From contig NZ_BMIA01000001.1 in NCBI RefSeq assembly GCF_014641595.1, positions 868,001-932,000 on the forward strand: 64,000 nt of DNA, given 5' to 3'. Made by a program: the position numbers and the translations under genes. The first letter of the stretch is position 1; each line of letters starts with the position of its first letter. The DNA comes from Dyadobacter endophyticus. GTDB lineage: Bacteria > Bacteroidota > Bacteroidia > Cytophagales > Spirosomataceae. Of the stretch, positions 1-9,269 are shown in pieces. The notes under the pieces were generated by a model that did not search any database, had not been told where the DNA came from, and saw only the letters and a program-made list of their open reading frames with translations.

Positions 1-146
1 AAGAAAATTCTGTTTTGTCAGACTTATGCAGAATATTCAATTTTTTATATAAATCGTATTTTTTTAGTTTTTGTGTTTCAAAAACGATAAAAAACATGAT
101 AAAAATCAGAAAATTGGATTTTTTGATATAAATTTTGACCAGATTA

Positions 147-177
147 TTTGATAAATATAATTTAAGTACAATATTTG
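147..177 (+). promoter_or_regulatory. Candidate promoter of the porin gene
   Basis: TTTG at 147-150 and AATATTTG at 170-177, separated by 19 bases, match the Bacteroidota housekeeping pattern TTTG-N17..21-TAnnTTTG with one mismatch. The surrounding 1-226 stretch is very AT-rich and has no convincing gene. The predicted start of transcription leaves a leader of about 40 bases before the ATG at 227. Confidence 0.45.
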
Positions 178-226
178 ATCCAGTAATGCAGCCGGAGAAC
201 AATATTAACTTAAACAGAATATAATT

Positions 227-1426
227 ATGAAAAAAGTCTATTGTACAGTATTATCTTTGATGGTTCCTTTTTTGGGTTTTGCGAAGGCGGAAGAAGATAA
301 GAAAGCGGTGAAGGCAGATACTGCAGTGGTGACGGAAGCAAAGGATGGGGAAGAAGCAAAAGGAGCATTCGCTTTCTCTGGCTATCTGGATTCCTATTAC
401 ATGGCTAATTTCAACAAACCTGCATCCCGTTCCAACATGGGTGCCTCAAATGCGAGGGTGTTCGACCAGAAATCGGGCCAGTTCTCGCTCGGGCTCGTGC
501 AAGCTAAGGTGGCTTACACCAACGCGAAGTCAGAAGCGGTGGTAGACCTTACTTTCGGTCCCAACGCCAACCTGGGTAACTACGGCAACGCGCTGTTCAG
601 CACCGCATTGGCGATCAAGCAAGCATACTTTACATACAAGTTTACCGATAAATTCTCGATGACAGCGGGACAATTCGGTACGCATATCGGGTACGAAGTG
701 ATCGACGCACCGGCCAACTTCAACTACTCTCTTTCGAACCTGTTCAACAACGGTCCATTCTACCATGCAGGTTTGAAAGCGACTTACGCATTCTCCGACA
801 AAGCATCGTTAATGGTGGGTGTAGTAAACAACGTAGATGGATTAGGCGATAACAACCGCGCAAAGGGGATTATCAGCCAGCTGTACTTCAAGCCAGTTGA
901 AAACTGGAACGTTTATCTGAACTATATCGGAAGCAACGAAGCTAACACAGATTCCCTGGGTAAGCAGCCAGACGGTTTCTACCAGGTATTTGACCTGACT
1001 ACCAGCTTCCAGGTGACCGAGAAATTCCTATTGGGTCTGAACGCCGCGTACGGATCTCAAAAAGGTGACTATCAAGGCACAGGTGGTCCTCTTAAGACCG
1101 AATCATGGGGTGGTGTTGCGGTATATGCCAACACAGCTATCACAGAAAACTTCGGAATTGGAGCACGTTATGAGTACTTCAATAACGATAACGGAGTAAG
1201 AGGTTTGCTCACAGCCGCCAAAACAGGGACCAAAGTTAATTCGGTTACTTTGACCGGTAACATCAGCCTCGCCGACGGACACATTCTCGTAAAACCTGAA
1301 TTCCGCCTGGATGCATATCCTAAACTGAGCGGTGCAGGAGAAGCGCAACAATTTGAAGATTCGAAAGGTGCATGGACCAAAAACAGCCAAACTACTTTCG
1401 GATTGGCATTCATTTACAAATTCTAA
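227..1426 (+). CDS. Outer-membrane beta-barrel porin (BBP2/OmpL-like)
   Basis: A 399-aa protein with a cleavable signal peptide (about residues 1-21, ending near AKA), then a short lysine/glutamate-rich linker (22-45) and a long series of alternating aromatic/polar strands ending in the terminal pattern FIYKF, the usual C-terminal phenylalanine of outer-membrane barrels. Motifs such as SGYLDSYY near residue 50 and QAYFTYKF in the middle fit the Bacteroidota putative porin family (BBP2-type). It lies 63 bases upstream of the ammonium channel gene on the same strand, so it probably lets ammonium or small nitrogen compounds cross the outer membrane; that substrate is inferred from context only. 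Confidence 0.8.
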   Translation: MKKVYCTVLSLMVPFLGFAKAEEDKKAVKADTAVVTEAKDGEEAKGAFAFSGYLDSYYMANFNKPASRSNMGASNARVFDQKSGQFSLGLVQAKVAYTNAKSEAVVDLTFGPNANLGNYGNALFSTALAIKQAYFTYKFTDKFSMTAGQFGTHIGYEVIDAPANFNYSLSNLFNNGPFYHAGLKATYAFSDKASLMVGVVNNVDGLGDNNRAKGIISQLYFKPVENWNVYLNYIGSNEANTDSLGKQPDGFYQVFDLTTSFQVTEKFLLGLNAAYGSQKGDYQGTGGPLKTESWGGVAVYANTAITENFGIGARYEYFNNDNGVRGLLTAAKTGTKVNSVTLTGNISLADGHILVKPEFRLDAYPKLSGAGEAQQFEDSKGAWTKNSQTTFGLAFIYKF

Positions 1427-1489
1427 GAGAGACACACAGCATTTCAGGAATACCTTCTTAATCTAATACAACAACAATAATTTACTACA

Positions 1490-2809
1490 ATGGAAAAACG
1501 TAACTTTATCCCACTGATTATCCTCCTGGTAATCAGCATCCTCGGTGCCTTCGTCCCCAATGTTCCGACACAGATCGTGACGGAGGGCATCAATTCCGGC
1601 GACACGGCATGGATGCTGGTTTCGTCAGCGCTGGTACTGCTCATGACTCCCGGTCTTGCCTACTTCTACGGAGGAATGGTCAATACCAAAAACGTCATTT
1701 CCACAATGCTCCAAAGTTTTATCGCGATGGGTGTAATCAGTGTGGTGTGGGTAGTTTTCGGTTTCAGCCTTGCGTTTGGTGAAGACATCGGCGGTTTCGT
1801 AGGAAACCCAATGTCACACTTCATGTTCAAAGGTGTTTTGGACGGCCCGGTTTGGGGTACTATTCCTTTCGCCCTGTTCGCAATGTTCCAGTTGAAGTTC
1901 GCGGTAATCACTCCTGCGCTCGTTACTGGCTCGATGGCTGAGCGTATCAACTTCCGCTCTTACGTTCTTTTCATTATCCTGTTCTGTGTTTTCGTCTACT
2001 CGCCATTGGCTCACATGACATGGCATGCAGATGGCATCCTTTTCAAAATGGGTGTGCTTGATTTCGCTGGTGGTACTGTTGTTCACATGTCGGCCGGTTG
2101 GGCTGCATTCGCTGGTGCTTTGTACCTGAAACGTCGCAAGTCGCTCCTGGAAGACCACGTGCTTCCTCCTGCAAACATTCCATTCGTATTGTTGGGAACA
2201 GGTTTGCTGTGGTTCGGTTGGTTCGGTTTCAACGCAGGTTCTGCTCTGACAGCTTCTCCATTGGCGGTTTCGGCTTTCGCTACTACTAATACCGCTGCCG
2301 GTGCTGCTGGTTTGGCGTGGGTTCTTTTTGATGCTGCAAGAGGCAAAAAAGTTTCTGCCCTTGGTTTCTGTATCGGTGCCGTAGTGGGTTTGGTTGCCAT
2401 CACGCCTGCTGCCGGTTTCGTAACTGTTCCTGCATCTCTTTTCATCGGTACTGTGGCTGCGATCACCTCTAACTACATCGCTCACCTTCGTACACGTTCG
2501 ACATTGGACGATACACTCGACGTATTCCCTTGCCACGGTGTAGGTGGTATGGTAGGTATGCTCATGACCGGTATCTTCGCAACCAGCGGTGTTAACTCAC
2601 TGGTAGTTGACCAGGGTCTGGCATTCGGAGAAACGAAACTGTTCATCAACCACGTGATTGCGCTGGTAGGTGTATCGGTATTCGCGTTCGGCGGTTCATT
2701 CCTGCTGCTGAAAATCACTGACCTGATCCTCCCGCTTCGTGTGTCTGAACAAGATGAGAAAGTAGGTCTGGATGTAAGCCAGCACGACGAGTTTCTTGTA
2801 GAAGCTTAA
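1490..2809 (+). CDS. amt: Ammonium transporter (Amt family)
   Basis: A 439-aa inner-membrane channel of the Amt/MEP/Rh family, which conducts NH3/NH4+. After an N-terminal hydrophobic segment (about 6-24) come the family landmarks: DTAWMLVSSALVLLMTPGLA with YFYGGMV (about 38-66), HMTWHADG (about 174-181), a twin-histidine position in GGTVVHMSAGW (about 189-199) and the second in FPCHGVGGMVGM (about 344-355). The length is typical of the family. It follows the porin gene closely and ends before a strong terminator. No glnK/PII gene sits next to it, although that pairing is common in bacteria, so regulation by PII, if any, must come from elsewhere in the genome. Confidence 0.96.
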   Translation: MEKRNFIPLIILLVISILGAFVPNVPTQIVTEGINSGDTAWMLVSSALVLLMTPGLAYFYGGMVNTKNVISTMLQSFIAMGVISVVWVVFGFSLAFGEDIGGFVGNPMSHFMFKGVLDGPVWGTIPFALFAMFQLKFAVITPALVTGSMAERINFRSYVLFIILFCVFVYSPLAHMTWHADGILFKMGVLDFAGGTVVHMSAGWAAFAGALYLKRRKSLLEDHVLPPANIPFVLLGTGLLWFGWFGFNAGSALTASPLAVSAFATTNTAAGAAGLAWVLFDAARGKKVSALGFCIGAVVGLVAITPAAGFVTVPASLFIGTVAAITSNYIAHLRTRSTLDDTLDVFPCHGVGGMVGMLMTGIFATSGVNSLVVDQGLAFGETKLFINHVIALVGVSVFAFGGSFLLLKITDLILPLRVSEQDEKVGLDVSQHDEFLVEA

Positions 2810-2832
2810 TCTAAACTATAAGAATAAATAAC

Positions 2833-2859
2833 AAAGCCCGGCCAAATTGGCCGGGCTTT
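2833..2859 (+). terminator. Rho-independent terminator after amt
   Basis: A perfect hairpin whose arms read AAAGCCCGGCCAA and TTGGCCGGGCTTT around a single A, followed by T residues. It lies 24 bases after the amt stop codon. The A-rich left flank could let it act in both directions. Confidence 0.9.
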
Positions 2860-2904
2860 TATGCTATTGGGCTTTGGCTACTACGCTATCCTCAGGCTAT
2901 CCTA

Positions 2905-3018
2905 TCCTCAGGCTGAAGCCTTGGGTTGGGCTGCGATATCCCTCAACTCCGGGCTTCAGCCTGGGGTTCGACGGCTGCCCACGGACATGGGCTTTAGCCC
3001 AAGCCGATCGCGCGGAGC
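2905..3018. repeat. REP-like GGCTTCAGCC palindrome cluster
   Basis: Three related palindromic units lie between amt and mtaB: AGGCTGAAGCC at 2910-2920, its inverted copy GGCTTCAGCCT at 2952-2962, and ATGGGCTTTAGCCCA around 2987-3001. Each is flanked by short G runs (TTGGG, GGGG, AAGCC). The first two can pair into one longer stem. The composition is far more GC-rich than other gaps nearby. This matches extragenic palindromes mobilised by RAYT-type transposases, but no such gene is present here. Confidence 0.6.
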
Positions 3019-4347
3019 CTAGTGTACCAGTATCTCTTCGGCAACTTCAGTGACTTCCATCAAGCCTTCCGGATTGATATGATCAAACCGCACATCTTTG
3101 GTCTCATTGATCAGCAGCGGATCATATTTCACGGCTACGCGAACGTAGTTGCCTGTAAAGCCGAGCATCCGGCCATTCTGCACTTCGTCTTCAAAAAGCA
3201 CCTTGCTTTCTTTGCCAATCTGGCTTTCGTAGAAGAAGCGTTTTTTCTTGTCCGAAAGGATATGCAGCATTTTCGAGCGTTCGGCGCGTTCGCTTTTTGA
3301 AACTATGGGGCGAATAGCCAGCGCCGTTGTATTTTCCCTTTCAGAGTAGGTAAATACGTGTAAGTAGGATACTTCCAGTTCATTCAGGAAGTGGTAGGTT
3401 TCTTCAAAAAGCTCCTTTGTTTCACCTGGATGGCCTACGATTACGTCCACGCCAATGCAGCAATCCGGCATAAGCGCCTTGATTTTCGCAACACGCTCGG
3501 TGTACAATTCGCGTTTATAGCGGCGTTTCATCAGCCCCAGTACCTTGTTCGAACCCGATTGCAGCGGAATATGAAAGTGCGGGGCAAAACGTTTGGACTG
3601 CGCCACGAATTCGATGATCTCGTCGGTGAGCAGATTGGGCTCGATGGAAGAAATGCGGAAGCGCTCGATGCCTTCCACTTCGTCCAAAGCCTTGATCAGG
3701 TCGAGGAAAGTTTCTTCGCGTACACCGTTACGCAAGCCAAAATCACCGATGTTGACGCCGGTCAAAACGATTTCCTTCACATCACGGGAGGCGATGTCGC
3801 GGGCGGCTTTTACGATATTTTCAATACTGTCCGAGCGGCTTTTTCCCCGTGCGAGCGGAATCGTACAGTAGGCGCACGGGTAGTCGCAGCCGTCCTGCAC
3901 TTTCAGGAACGTACGTGTGCGGTCGTTGAGCGAATAGGAGGTGTGGTATTCTACGGCATGGTCAATCGTCGAAGCGATTACCTGTGCCGGCTGCCCTGAT
4001 GGCGTTTTCTCGAATGTATCGATCAATTCTACCAGCCGAAATTTCTCTGCGGCGCCCAAGACCGCATCTACGCCCGGTATCTCGGAAATTTCTTTCGGTT
4101 TCAGCTGCGCGTAGCAGCCGATGATCGCCACGTAGCCGTCCGCATTGATTTTTTGGGCCTCACGGACGATTTTGCGGCATTTCTTGTCCGCATTCTCGGT
4201 AACAGAGCAGGTGTTGATGATAAATATATCCGGGTTTTCGTTGAATTCCACTTTGGTATACCCTTTATCCTCGAACATCCGGCCGATGGAAGAGCTTTCG
4301 GAGTAATTCAGCTTGCACCCTAATGTATAAAAAGCGACTTTTTTCAT
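3019..4347 (-). CDS. mtaB: tRNA t6A37 methylthiotransferase MtaB
   Basis: A 442-aa radical SAM enzyme that converts t6A to ms2t6A at position 37 of ANN-decoding tRNAs. The N-terminal UPF0004 domain carries cysteines 11, 47 and 78 for the auxiliary 4Fe-4S cluster; the radical SAM domain carries C154-x3-C158-x2-C161 within the segment CDYPCAYC. The C-terminal 60 residues form the TRAM-like RNA-binding part. The N-terminus (KKVAFYTLGCKLNYSES) is typical of MtaB rather than MiaB or RimO. It follows the LtaS-like gene by 36 bases. A -7-like element TAATTTTG (minus strand, 4365-4372) sits just upstream, but no TTTG is correctly spaced, so co-transcription is also possible. Confidence 0.93.
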   Translation of the reverse strand: MKKVAFYTLGCKLNYSESSSIGRMFEDKGYTKVEFNENPDIFIINTCSVTENADKKCRKIVREAQKINADGYVAIIGCYAQLKPKEISEIPGVDAVLGAAEKFRLVELIDTFEKTPSGQPAQVIASTIDHAVEYHTSYSLNDRTRTFLKVQDGCDYPCAYCTIPLARGKSRSDSIENIVKAARDIASRDVKEIVLTGVNIGDFGLRNGVREETFLDLIKALDEVEGIERFRISSIEPNLLTDEIIEFVAQSKRFAPHFHIPLQSGSNKVLGLMKRRYKRELYTERVAKIKALMPDCCIGVDVIVGHPGETKELFEETYHFLNELEVSYLHVFTYSERENTTALAIRPIVSKSERAERSKMLHILSDKKKRFFYESQIGKESKVLFEDEVQNGRMLGFTGNYVRVAVKYDPLLINETKDVRFDHINPEGLMEVTEVAEEILVH

Positions 4348-4383
4348 TGTTTTTAAATATCCTGCAAAATTACACCTTTATTA

Positions 4384-6219
4384 TCAACGCTTTAAATAAT
4401 CTCCAAAAGAAGATTGCAGGTAGGCCTTGCCCAGCGCTTCTTCCTGCTGTGGCAATGCGCCGTTTTTTTCGGTGATATTCCCTCCGATGTTGTCCCGCAC
4501 GAGAAACCCGCCGGGGCGCATCCAGCCCAGGCCGTTGTTGAATGCGAAATAGGCAAAATCGTGGCGGCCTGTCTTGAAAATGTCGTTACTCCACGCAAAA
4601 GTTCCGGAGGGAAGCTGCATTTGGTTCAAAATCGTGGCGGCCAGGTCAGTTTGCGACGCCAATGTGTCCACGCGGGCAGGTGCGACCGTGAGCGCCCCGC
4701 CGAGCCAGAGCATGGGAATATGAAATTCCGAGGGCTTGTCCTTCCGGGTTTCCGGCAGCGGATGCCCGTGGTCTGCGATGATAACGACAAGCGTATTCTT
4801 CCACCACGGTTTGGTTTTAGCCTCCCGCAAAAATGCTCCGAGAGATTCATCAGTATAATGTAATGCGTTCAGGAACAAGTGTTCCGGATCGTTGCCCGGG
4901 ATCACCGTTTTGGTGGGTACTTCAAACGGCTCGTGACTGCTTAACGTAAATATTGTTGAGAAAAATGGCTGCTTTTCACGGTCGAGATCATGCATTAACC
5001 GCTTGAAAACCACATGGTCGTGTGCCCCCCATTTAGAGTTCATGTCTTTGGAATCGAACTCGGCTTTGTCGATAATGCGGTCGAAACCCTGTTGGAGGAA
5101 ATAGGATTTCATATTCGCAAACTCGGTTTCGCCCCCGTAATAAAAGGAAGTTTGCCAGCCACGCTCCTTGAAAATGGTCGGTAGAGAAGGCAGCGAGGCG
5201 GTTTTTTTGGGTATTTTAATGATGGAAGTGGTCGGTTGTGCGGGATAACCGCTCAAAATAGCCACCATACCCTTGTCGCTACGGTTGCCGCTCGCATATA
5301 TATTGGTAAAGAGCAGGCCTTCTTTCGCAATCCGGTCAAATTGCGGGGTAACCTCTTTTAATCCCCCCAACGAACTCACTGCTTTGGCCGTAAAGCTTTC
5401 CCAAATAATTACGAGCACATTCTTTTTACCGGTGGTGTCGATGATTTGCGTTGTTTCGCCGTTTGCTTTATACAGATTCGCCACCGTATGGTTAGCCTCC
5501 GAATCTTCACCGTATTTGAAAGGATTTTCATTGGAATAACCCTCATTGAGCAATGACCGGACGTAATTCCATGGCACGTTCACGGCCGCGTAATTGGCAA
5601 AACTCTTATCGCTGAAAAAGACTGCACTCTCGTTCATCGGAGCGAGCTGGAAGCCGCCGCGAATTGGGATGATCAGGCTCCCGGCTATGACAAGAAATGC
5701 GGGGATCATGTATAGGTGTGCCGACCGCCGGAATGAGCCGGTTATTCGCCGGACAATGGTTTGTAAAATACGGTTGATCAGAAAAATAAGCCCGACCAGC
5801 AGCAGCAGCAGCGGAAAAACCGGTGCCGCACCCATCGATGCCATCGCTTCGGAGGGCGTTTCGAGGTAATGCAGCGAAGTAGCGTCGATCCGGAAACCCC
5901 AGGCACGGAAGAGTTCGAGGTCGACGACCGACAGCAATGTGATGAGCGATACGATAATGATCGTGTAAATGGATAACGTCCTGCGGTACCAGTCCCAGCG
6001 ATGCCCCGTGAACATCATTAACAATGTAGGGATCGCCAGAATATAGGCGGCGAAGGAAATATCCATCGGTAGGCCGTGGCTCGCGCTTGCGACCCACAGC
6101 GAGGAGGGAAGTTCGAGCGCCTTTTTATAATGATATGCCAGGAAAATGATACGGAAAAACTGGAAAATCAGAACCCAGGCAAGCCCGTACAAGGCGACAA
6201 ATTCAAGTCTCTTAAGCAT
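4384..6219 (-). CDS. LtaS/MdoB-like membrane sulfatase-fold transferase
   Basis: A 611-aa protein with about five transmembrane helices in the first 190 residues and an extracytoplasmic alkaline-phosphatase-superfamily domain from about 265 to 590. Landmarks include VLVIIWESFTAK (metal glutamate), ASGNRSDKG at the position of the LtaS nucleophile loop, FTLSSHEPFEVP and VVIIADHGHP (C-terminal metal ligands). In Gram-positive bacteria relatives polymerise lipoteichoic acid; this organism is Gram-negative, so a phosphoglycerol or phosphoethanolamine transfer to a periplasmic glycan or lipid is more likely, and the substrate is unknown. The nucleophile loop has Ser (RSD) where Staphylococcus LtaS has Thr, by my unaided alignment. 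It is divergent from the glutamine synthetase III gene. Confidence 0.8.
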   Translation of the reverse strand: MLKRLEFVALYGLAWVLIFQFFRIIFLAYHYKKALELPSSLWVASASHGLPMDISFAAYILAIPTLLMMFTGHRWDWYRRTLSIYTIIIVSLITLLSVVDLELFRAWGFRIDATSLHYLETPSEAMASMGAAPVFPLLLLLVGLIFLINRILQTIVRRITGSFRRSAHLYMIPAFLVIAGSLIIPIRGGFQLAPMNESAVFFSDKSFANYAAVNVPWNYVRSLLNEGYSNENPFKYGEDSEANHTVANLYKANGETTQIIDTTGKKNVLVIIWESFTAKAVSSLGGLKEVTPQFDRIAKEGLLFTNIYASGNRSDKGMVAILSGYPAQPTTSIIKIPKKTASLPSLPTIFKERGWQTSFYYGGETEFANMKSYFLQQGFDRIIDKAEFDSKDMNSKWGAHDHVVFKRLMHDLDREKQPFFSTIFTLSSHEPFEVPTKTVIPGNDPEHLFLNALHYTDESLGAFLREAKTKPWWKNTLVVIIADHGHPLPETRKDKPSEFHIPMLWLGGALTVAPARVDTLASQTDLAATILNQMQLPSGTFAWSNDIFKTGRHDFAYFAFNNGLGWMRPGGFLVRDNIGGNITEKNGALPQQEEALGKAYLQSSFGDYLKR

Positions 6220-6306
6220 TGGTGTCTATGAACAATTTGCAAAGTTCTTAAAAATGCGTTAACCTGTGGTAACCGTTGGACAGCTATTGTGAAAATGTAG
6301 AGAGGA

Positions 6307-6339
6307 TTTGTGGTTCGTATCGGTAAATAAATAATTTTG
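6307..6339 (+). promoter_or_regulatory. Promoter of glnN
   Basis: TTTG at 6307-6310 and a perfect TAATTTTG at 6332-6339 with 21 bases between them give a full Bacteroidota sigma-A promoter. Transcription would start near 6346, leaving a leader of about 20 bases before the ATG at 6368. Confidence 0.7.
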
Positions 6340-6367
6340 GGGAGAATTAATATAAATCAATAAATAC

Positions 6368-8554
6368 ATGACTTTTCGTTCCAAAGCTTTTGAGATCGCG
6401 CAAGGCCGCGTCTCGCCTGTTTTGACCCCTCCCACAGAAAAAGTAGCCGACCTTTATGGTAGCAATACATTCAGTGATGATGTGATGAAGACCCTGCTTT
6501 CGGCAGAGGCATATACCAAAATCTCCAACGCGATCCGCTCCGGCTCGACCATCGACCGTGAAGTGGCGGAAGAAGTGGCGGCCGCGATGAAATCGTGGGC
6601 GATTTCGAAAGGGGCAACGCACTACACCCACTGGTTCCAGCCGCTCACCGGAACGACGGCCGAAAAACACGATTCGTTTTTCGACCTCACAATGGATGGG
6701 AAGGCGGTAGAGAAATTCAAAGGCAGCGCATTGGTGCAGCAGGAACCGGATGCTTCCTCGTTCCCCAGCGGCGGCTTGCGCGCTACCTTCGAGGCAAGGG
6801 GTTACACAGGTTGGGACCCAAGCTCGCCCGCATTCCTGATGGACAATGGTGCAGGCGGAAAGACATTGTGTATCCCGTCGGTTTTTATCTCTTATAATGG
6901 AGAGGCACTGGATTACAAAGCGCCTCTTTTGCGCTCGCTGATGACGCTCGACAAGGCGGCAACAGGCGTTTGTCAGTTCTTCAACCGCGATGTGGCCAAG
7001 GTAACACCGACGCTGGGCATCGAGCAGGAGTATTTTTTGGTCGATAAGGCATTGTACTATGCCCGTCCCGATCTGCTGATGTCCGGCCGGACGGTTTTCG
7101 GGCATAATCCCGCACGCGGCCAGCAGCTCGACGACCATTATTTTGGTTCGATCTCACCACGGGTGAATGCATTTATGGTGGATTTTGAGTTCGAAGCGTT
7201 GAAGCTCGGTATCCCGGTGAGAACGCGCCATAATGAAGTGGCTCCCGGCCAGTTCGAATGTGCACCCACTTTCGAGGAAGTCAACCTTGCTATCGATCAC
7301 AACGCATTATTGATGGACTTAATGCAGAAAATCGGGGACAAGCATAACTTTCAGGTCCTTTTCCACGAAAAGCCATTCGCCGGTATTAACGGGAGCGGAA
7401 AGCACAACAACTGGTCGCTTTCGACGGATACAGGCATTAACCTGCTTGCACCAACTTCGAAACCAAAAGAGAACCTCCGCTTTCTGACGTTCCTGATGAA
7501 TGTGGTGAAAGCCGTTCACGATCATGCCGATCTGCTGCGGGCTTCCATATCGTCCGCGGGTAACGAGCATCGCCTGGGAGCGAACGAGGCACCGCCGTCG
7601 ATCGTTTCGGTGTTTTTGGGGGGAGAACTTACGACCATGCTGGAAGAGCTCGTTAACAAAGGGGAAATTACACTTGAAAAAGGGGAGAACTTCTACTATA
7701 AACTGGGTATTACCCGTATTCCAAACCTACAACGCGACAACACCGACCGTAACCGTACGTCGCCATTCTGTTTTACGGGAAATAAATTCGAATACCGCGC
7801 CGTAGGCAGCTCACAAAACAGCGCGTCGCCGATGATCATCCTGAACACGATCGTCGCTAATCAGCTGCTCGACTTCAAACGTGAAATGGATGAGCGCCTT
7901 GCAGCTGGTGAGGAAAAGAAAGTGGCGACCGTAGAGATACTGAGACGCTATTTCCTTGAATCTAAAAACATCCTTTTTGAAGGAAACGGGTATTCGGATG
8001 AATGGATTGAGGAAGCAGCGAAACGCGGGTTAAGTAATATCCGTGAGACTTATGATGCACTATACCCGTATAAGACAGACAAGACCGTCGGGGTTTTTGA
8101 AAGAACCGGTGTGCTGAGCTCCCGTGAACTTCACGCGCGCTACGAGATCGAGCTGGAAAATTATGTGAAGAAGTTACAGATAGAATCACGCGTGATCGGT
8201 GACCTGGCGTTGAACCACATTGTGTCGACGGTCGTGAAATACCAATTCAAACTCGCACAGACGGCCCGCTCGCTGACCGACCTTGAAATGCTGGAAGAAG
8301 CCGAGCCGATCAAGGAAATTATCCGCGACATTTCTTCGCACGTGGTGGTGATAAAAAAGCTGGTGCACGAAATGACCGAAAGTCGCAAAAGGGCCAACAA
8401 TATCGAAGGTCTGTTCGAACGCGCCAAATGCTATGGTTCGGAGGTGAAAGGCTTTTTCGATGAGATCCGTTATCACGTCGATAAGCTCGAATTGTTGATC
8501 GATGATGAAGACTGGCCGCTTGCCAAGTACCGCGAAATGTTATTTTTGGAGTAA
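6368..8554 (+). CDS. glnN: Glutamine synthetase type III
   Basis: A 728-aa enzyme making glutamine from glutamate, ammonia and ATP. The length (about 730) and the N-terminus, with ALVQQEPDASSFPSGGLRAT around 122-141, are those of GSIII, a dodecameric form frequent in Bacteroidota and unlike the 470-aa GSI. Active-site segments are EVAPGQFECAP (about 291-301), INGSGKHNNWS (about 342-352) and NEHRLGANEAPPS (about 400-412). It has its own strong promoter and is followed after 23 bases by an acidic protein gene. With the type II enzyme at 9270-10280 and the ammonium channel at 1490, it makes this a nitrogen-assimilation region. Confidence 0.96.
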   Translation: MTFRSKAFEIAQGRVSPVLTPPTEKVADLYGSNTFSDDVMKTLLSAEAYTKISNAIRSGSTIDREVAEEVAAAMKSWAISKGATHYTHWFQPLTGTTAEKHDSFFDLTMDGKAVEKFKGSALVQQEPDASSFPSGGLRATFEARGYTGWDPSSPAFLMDNGAGGKTLCIPSVFISYNGEALDYKAPLLRSLMTLDKAATGVCQFFNRDVAKVTPTLGIEQEYFLVDKALYYARPDLLMSGRTVFGHNPARGQQLDDHYFGSISPRVNAFMVDFEFEALKLGIPVRTRHNEVAPGQFECAPTFEEVNLAIDHNALLMDLMQKIGDKHNFQVLFHEKPFAGINGSGKHNNWSLSTDTGINLLAPTSKPKENLRFLTFLMNVVKAVHDHADLLRASISSAGNEHRLGANEAPPSIVSVFLGGELTTMLEELVNKGEITLEKGENFYYKLGITRIPNLQRDNTDRNRTSPFCFTGNKFEYRAVGSSQNSASPMIILNTIVANQLLDFKREMDERLAAGEEKKVATVEILRRYFLESKNILFEGNGYSDEWIEEAAKRGLSNIRETYDALYPYKTDKTVGVFERTGVLSSRELHARYEIELENYVKKLQIESRVIGDLALNHIVSTVVKYQFKLAQTARSLTDLEMLEEAEPIKEIIRDISSHVVVIKKLVHEMTESRKRANNIEGLFERAKCYGSEVKGFFDEIRYHVDKLELLIDDEDWPLAKYREMLFLE

Positions 8555-8577
8555 TTTTGCAATTGAATCAAAAAACA

Positions 8578-9135
8578 ATGAATATGAATCCCGGATTTGA
8601 TCCAGAAGAAATCGCTCAACTTAAAGAGGAATGCAAGGCCGAGAATGCGAACTTTATATATGTAGAGGACGAGTTTGAGGATGACGACGATAATAACGAA
8701 CATGCACACGTCCAGTTTGTCGGTAAGTATAAAGATCAGGAGGTCATTTACGACGCATTGATTTTTACATTGCGCCTGCACCACTCAACGCTCGTGTACG
8801 ACGAAGCGCTGGAACGGTTGAAGAAGGAAATGCCAAACTATGTGTCGCCTGATGAGCGCCCTGCAAACTATAAGATCAGCGACGAGCAGGAAGACGAAGC
8901 TGAACTGCTCCTGACCGAATTCATCGAGGAGATCGAAGAAAATGAAGAAATTACGGTCCGCGAGCATGTCGAGATCGACGACCAGTTCGAATACGGCGTA
9001 GGCCTGGAAGTGGGATTAAATAAAACGGAGATCAACGACAAGATCATCAGCGATTTCGTAAAAGCCTTCACTACCGGTAATGTACAGCTCGATCCGACGT
9101 TGTACTCGTTCACTGGCAGCGAGGACGAAGACTGA
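8578..9135 (+). CDS. Conserved acidic protein of unknown function
   Basis: A 185-aa cytoplasmic protein, strongly acidic, with two D/E-dense stretches (EDEFEDDDDNNE near residue 24 and EFIEEIEENEE near 118) and an acidic tail GSEDED. No signal peptide, membrane segment or known catalytic motif is visible. An in-frame TTG start at 8557 exists, but the ATG at 8578 is preferred because it removes seven unconserved-looking residues and leaves a normal gap after glnN. I recall similar proteins as conserved in Cytophagales, without an assigned function. Its position 23 bases behind glnN, before a terminator, suggests co-transcription with it. Confidence 0.75.
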   Translation: MNMNPGFDPEEIAQLKEECKAENANFIYVEDEFEDDDDNNEHAHVQFVGKYKDQEVIYDALIFTLRLHHSTLVYDEALERLKKEMPNYVSPDERPANYKISDEQEDEAELLLTEFIEEIEENEEITVREHVEIDDQFEYGVGLEVGLNKTEINDKIISDFVKAFTTGNVQLDPTLYSFTGSEDED

Positions 9136-9153
9136 TTCCAATGCATAATTTGT

Positions 9154-9188
9154 AAAAGAGTGCCTTTTACCGAAGGCGCTCTTTTTTT
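9154..9188 (+). terminator. Terminator after the glnN-acidic protein operon
   Basis: Stem AAAAGAGTGCCTT with AAGGCGCTCTTTT (one T-G pair), loop TTACCG, then a T run. It starts 18 bases after the stop codon of the acidic protein. Confidence 0.85.
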
Positions 9189-9213
9189 GTGCAAATCTTT
9201 CAGGCGTTAAAAC

Positions 9214-9244
9214 AAAATGACCACCTCGAAAAGGTGGTCATTTT
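9214..9244 (-). terminator. Terminator of glnII (likely bidirectional)
   Basis: A perfect 13-bp stem AAAATGACCACCT / AGGTGGTCATTTT around CGAAA. It lies 25 bases beyond the stop codon of the minus-strand type II glutamine synthetase and can also back up the plus-strand terminator at 9154-9188. Confidence 0.88.
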
Positions 9245-9269
9245 GCAAAAATATGTTTCGTTCTGCGAA

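Noticed and set aside
1814..2536. 240-codon minus-strand frame inside amt
   Set aside because: It lies wholly antisense to a well-conserved transporter, and its translation is cysteine- and arginine-rich without a domain.
4384..6219. Annotation as a true lipoteichoic acid synthase
   Set aside because: The organism appears Gram-negative; only the fold and the membrane layout agree, so the substrate was left open.
6347..7138. 263-codon minus-strand frame opposite glnN
   Set aside because: Overlaps the glnN promoter and active-site coding region; composition is that of a reverse frame.
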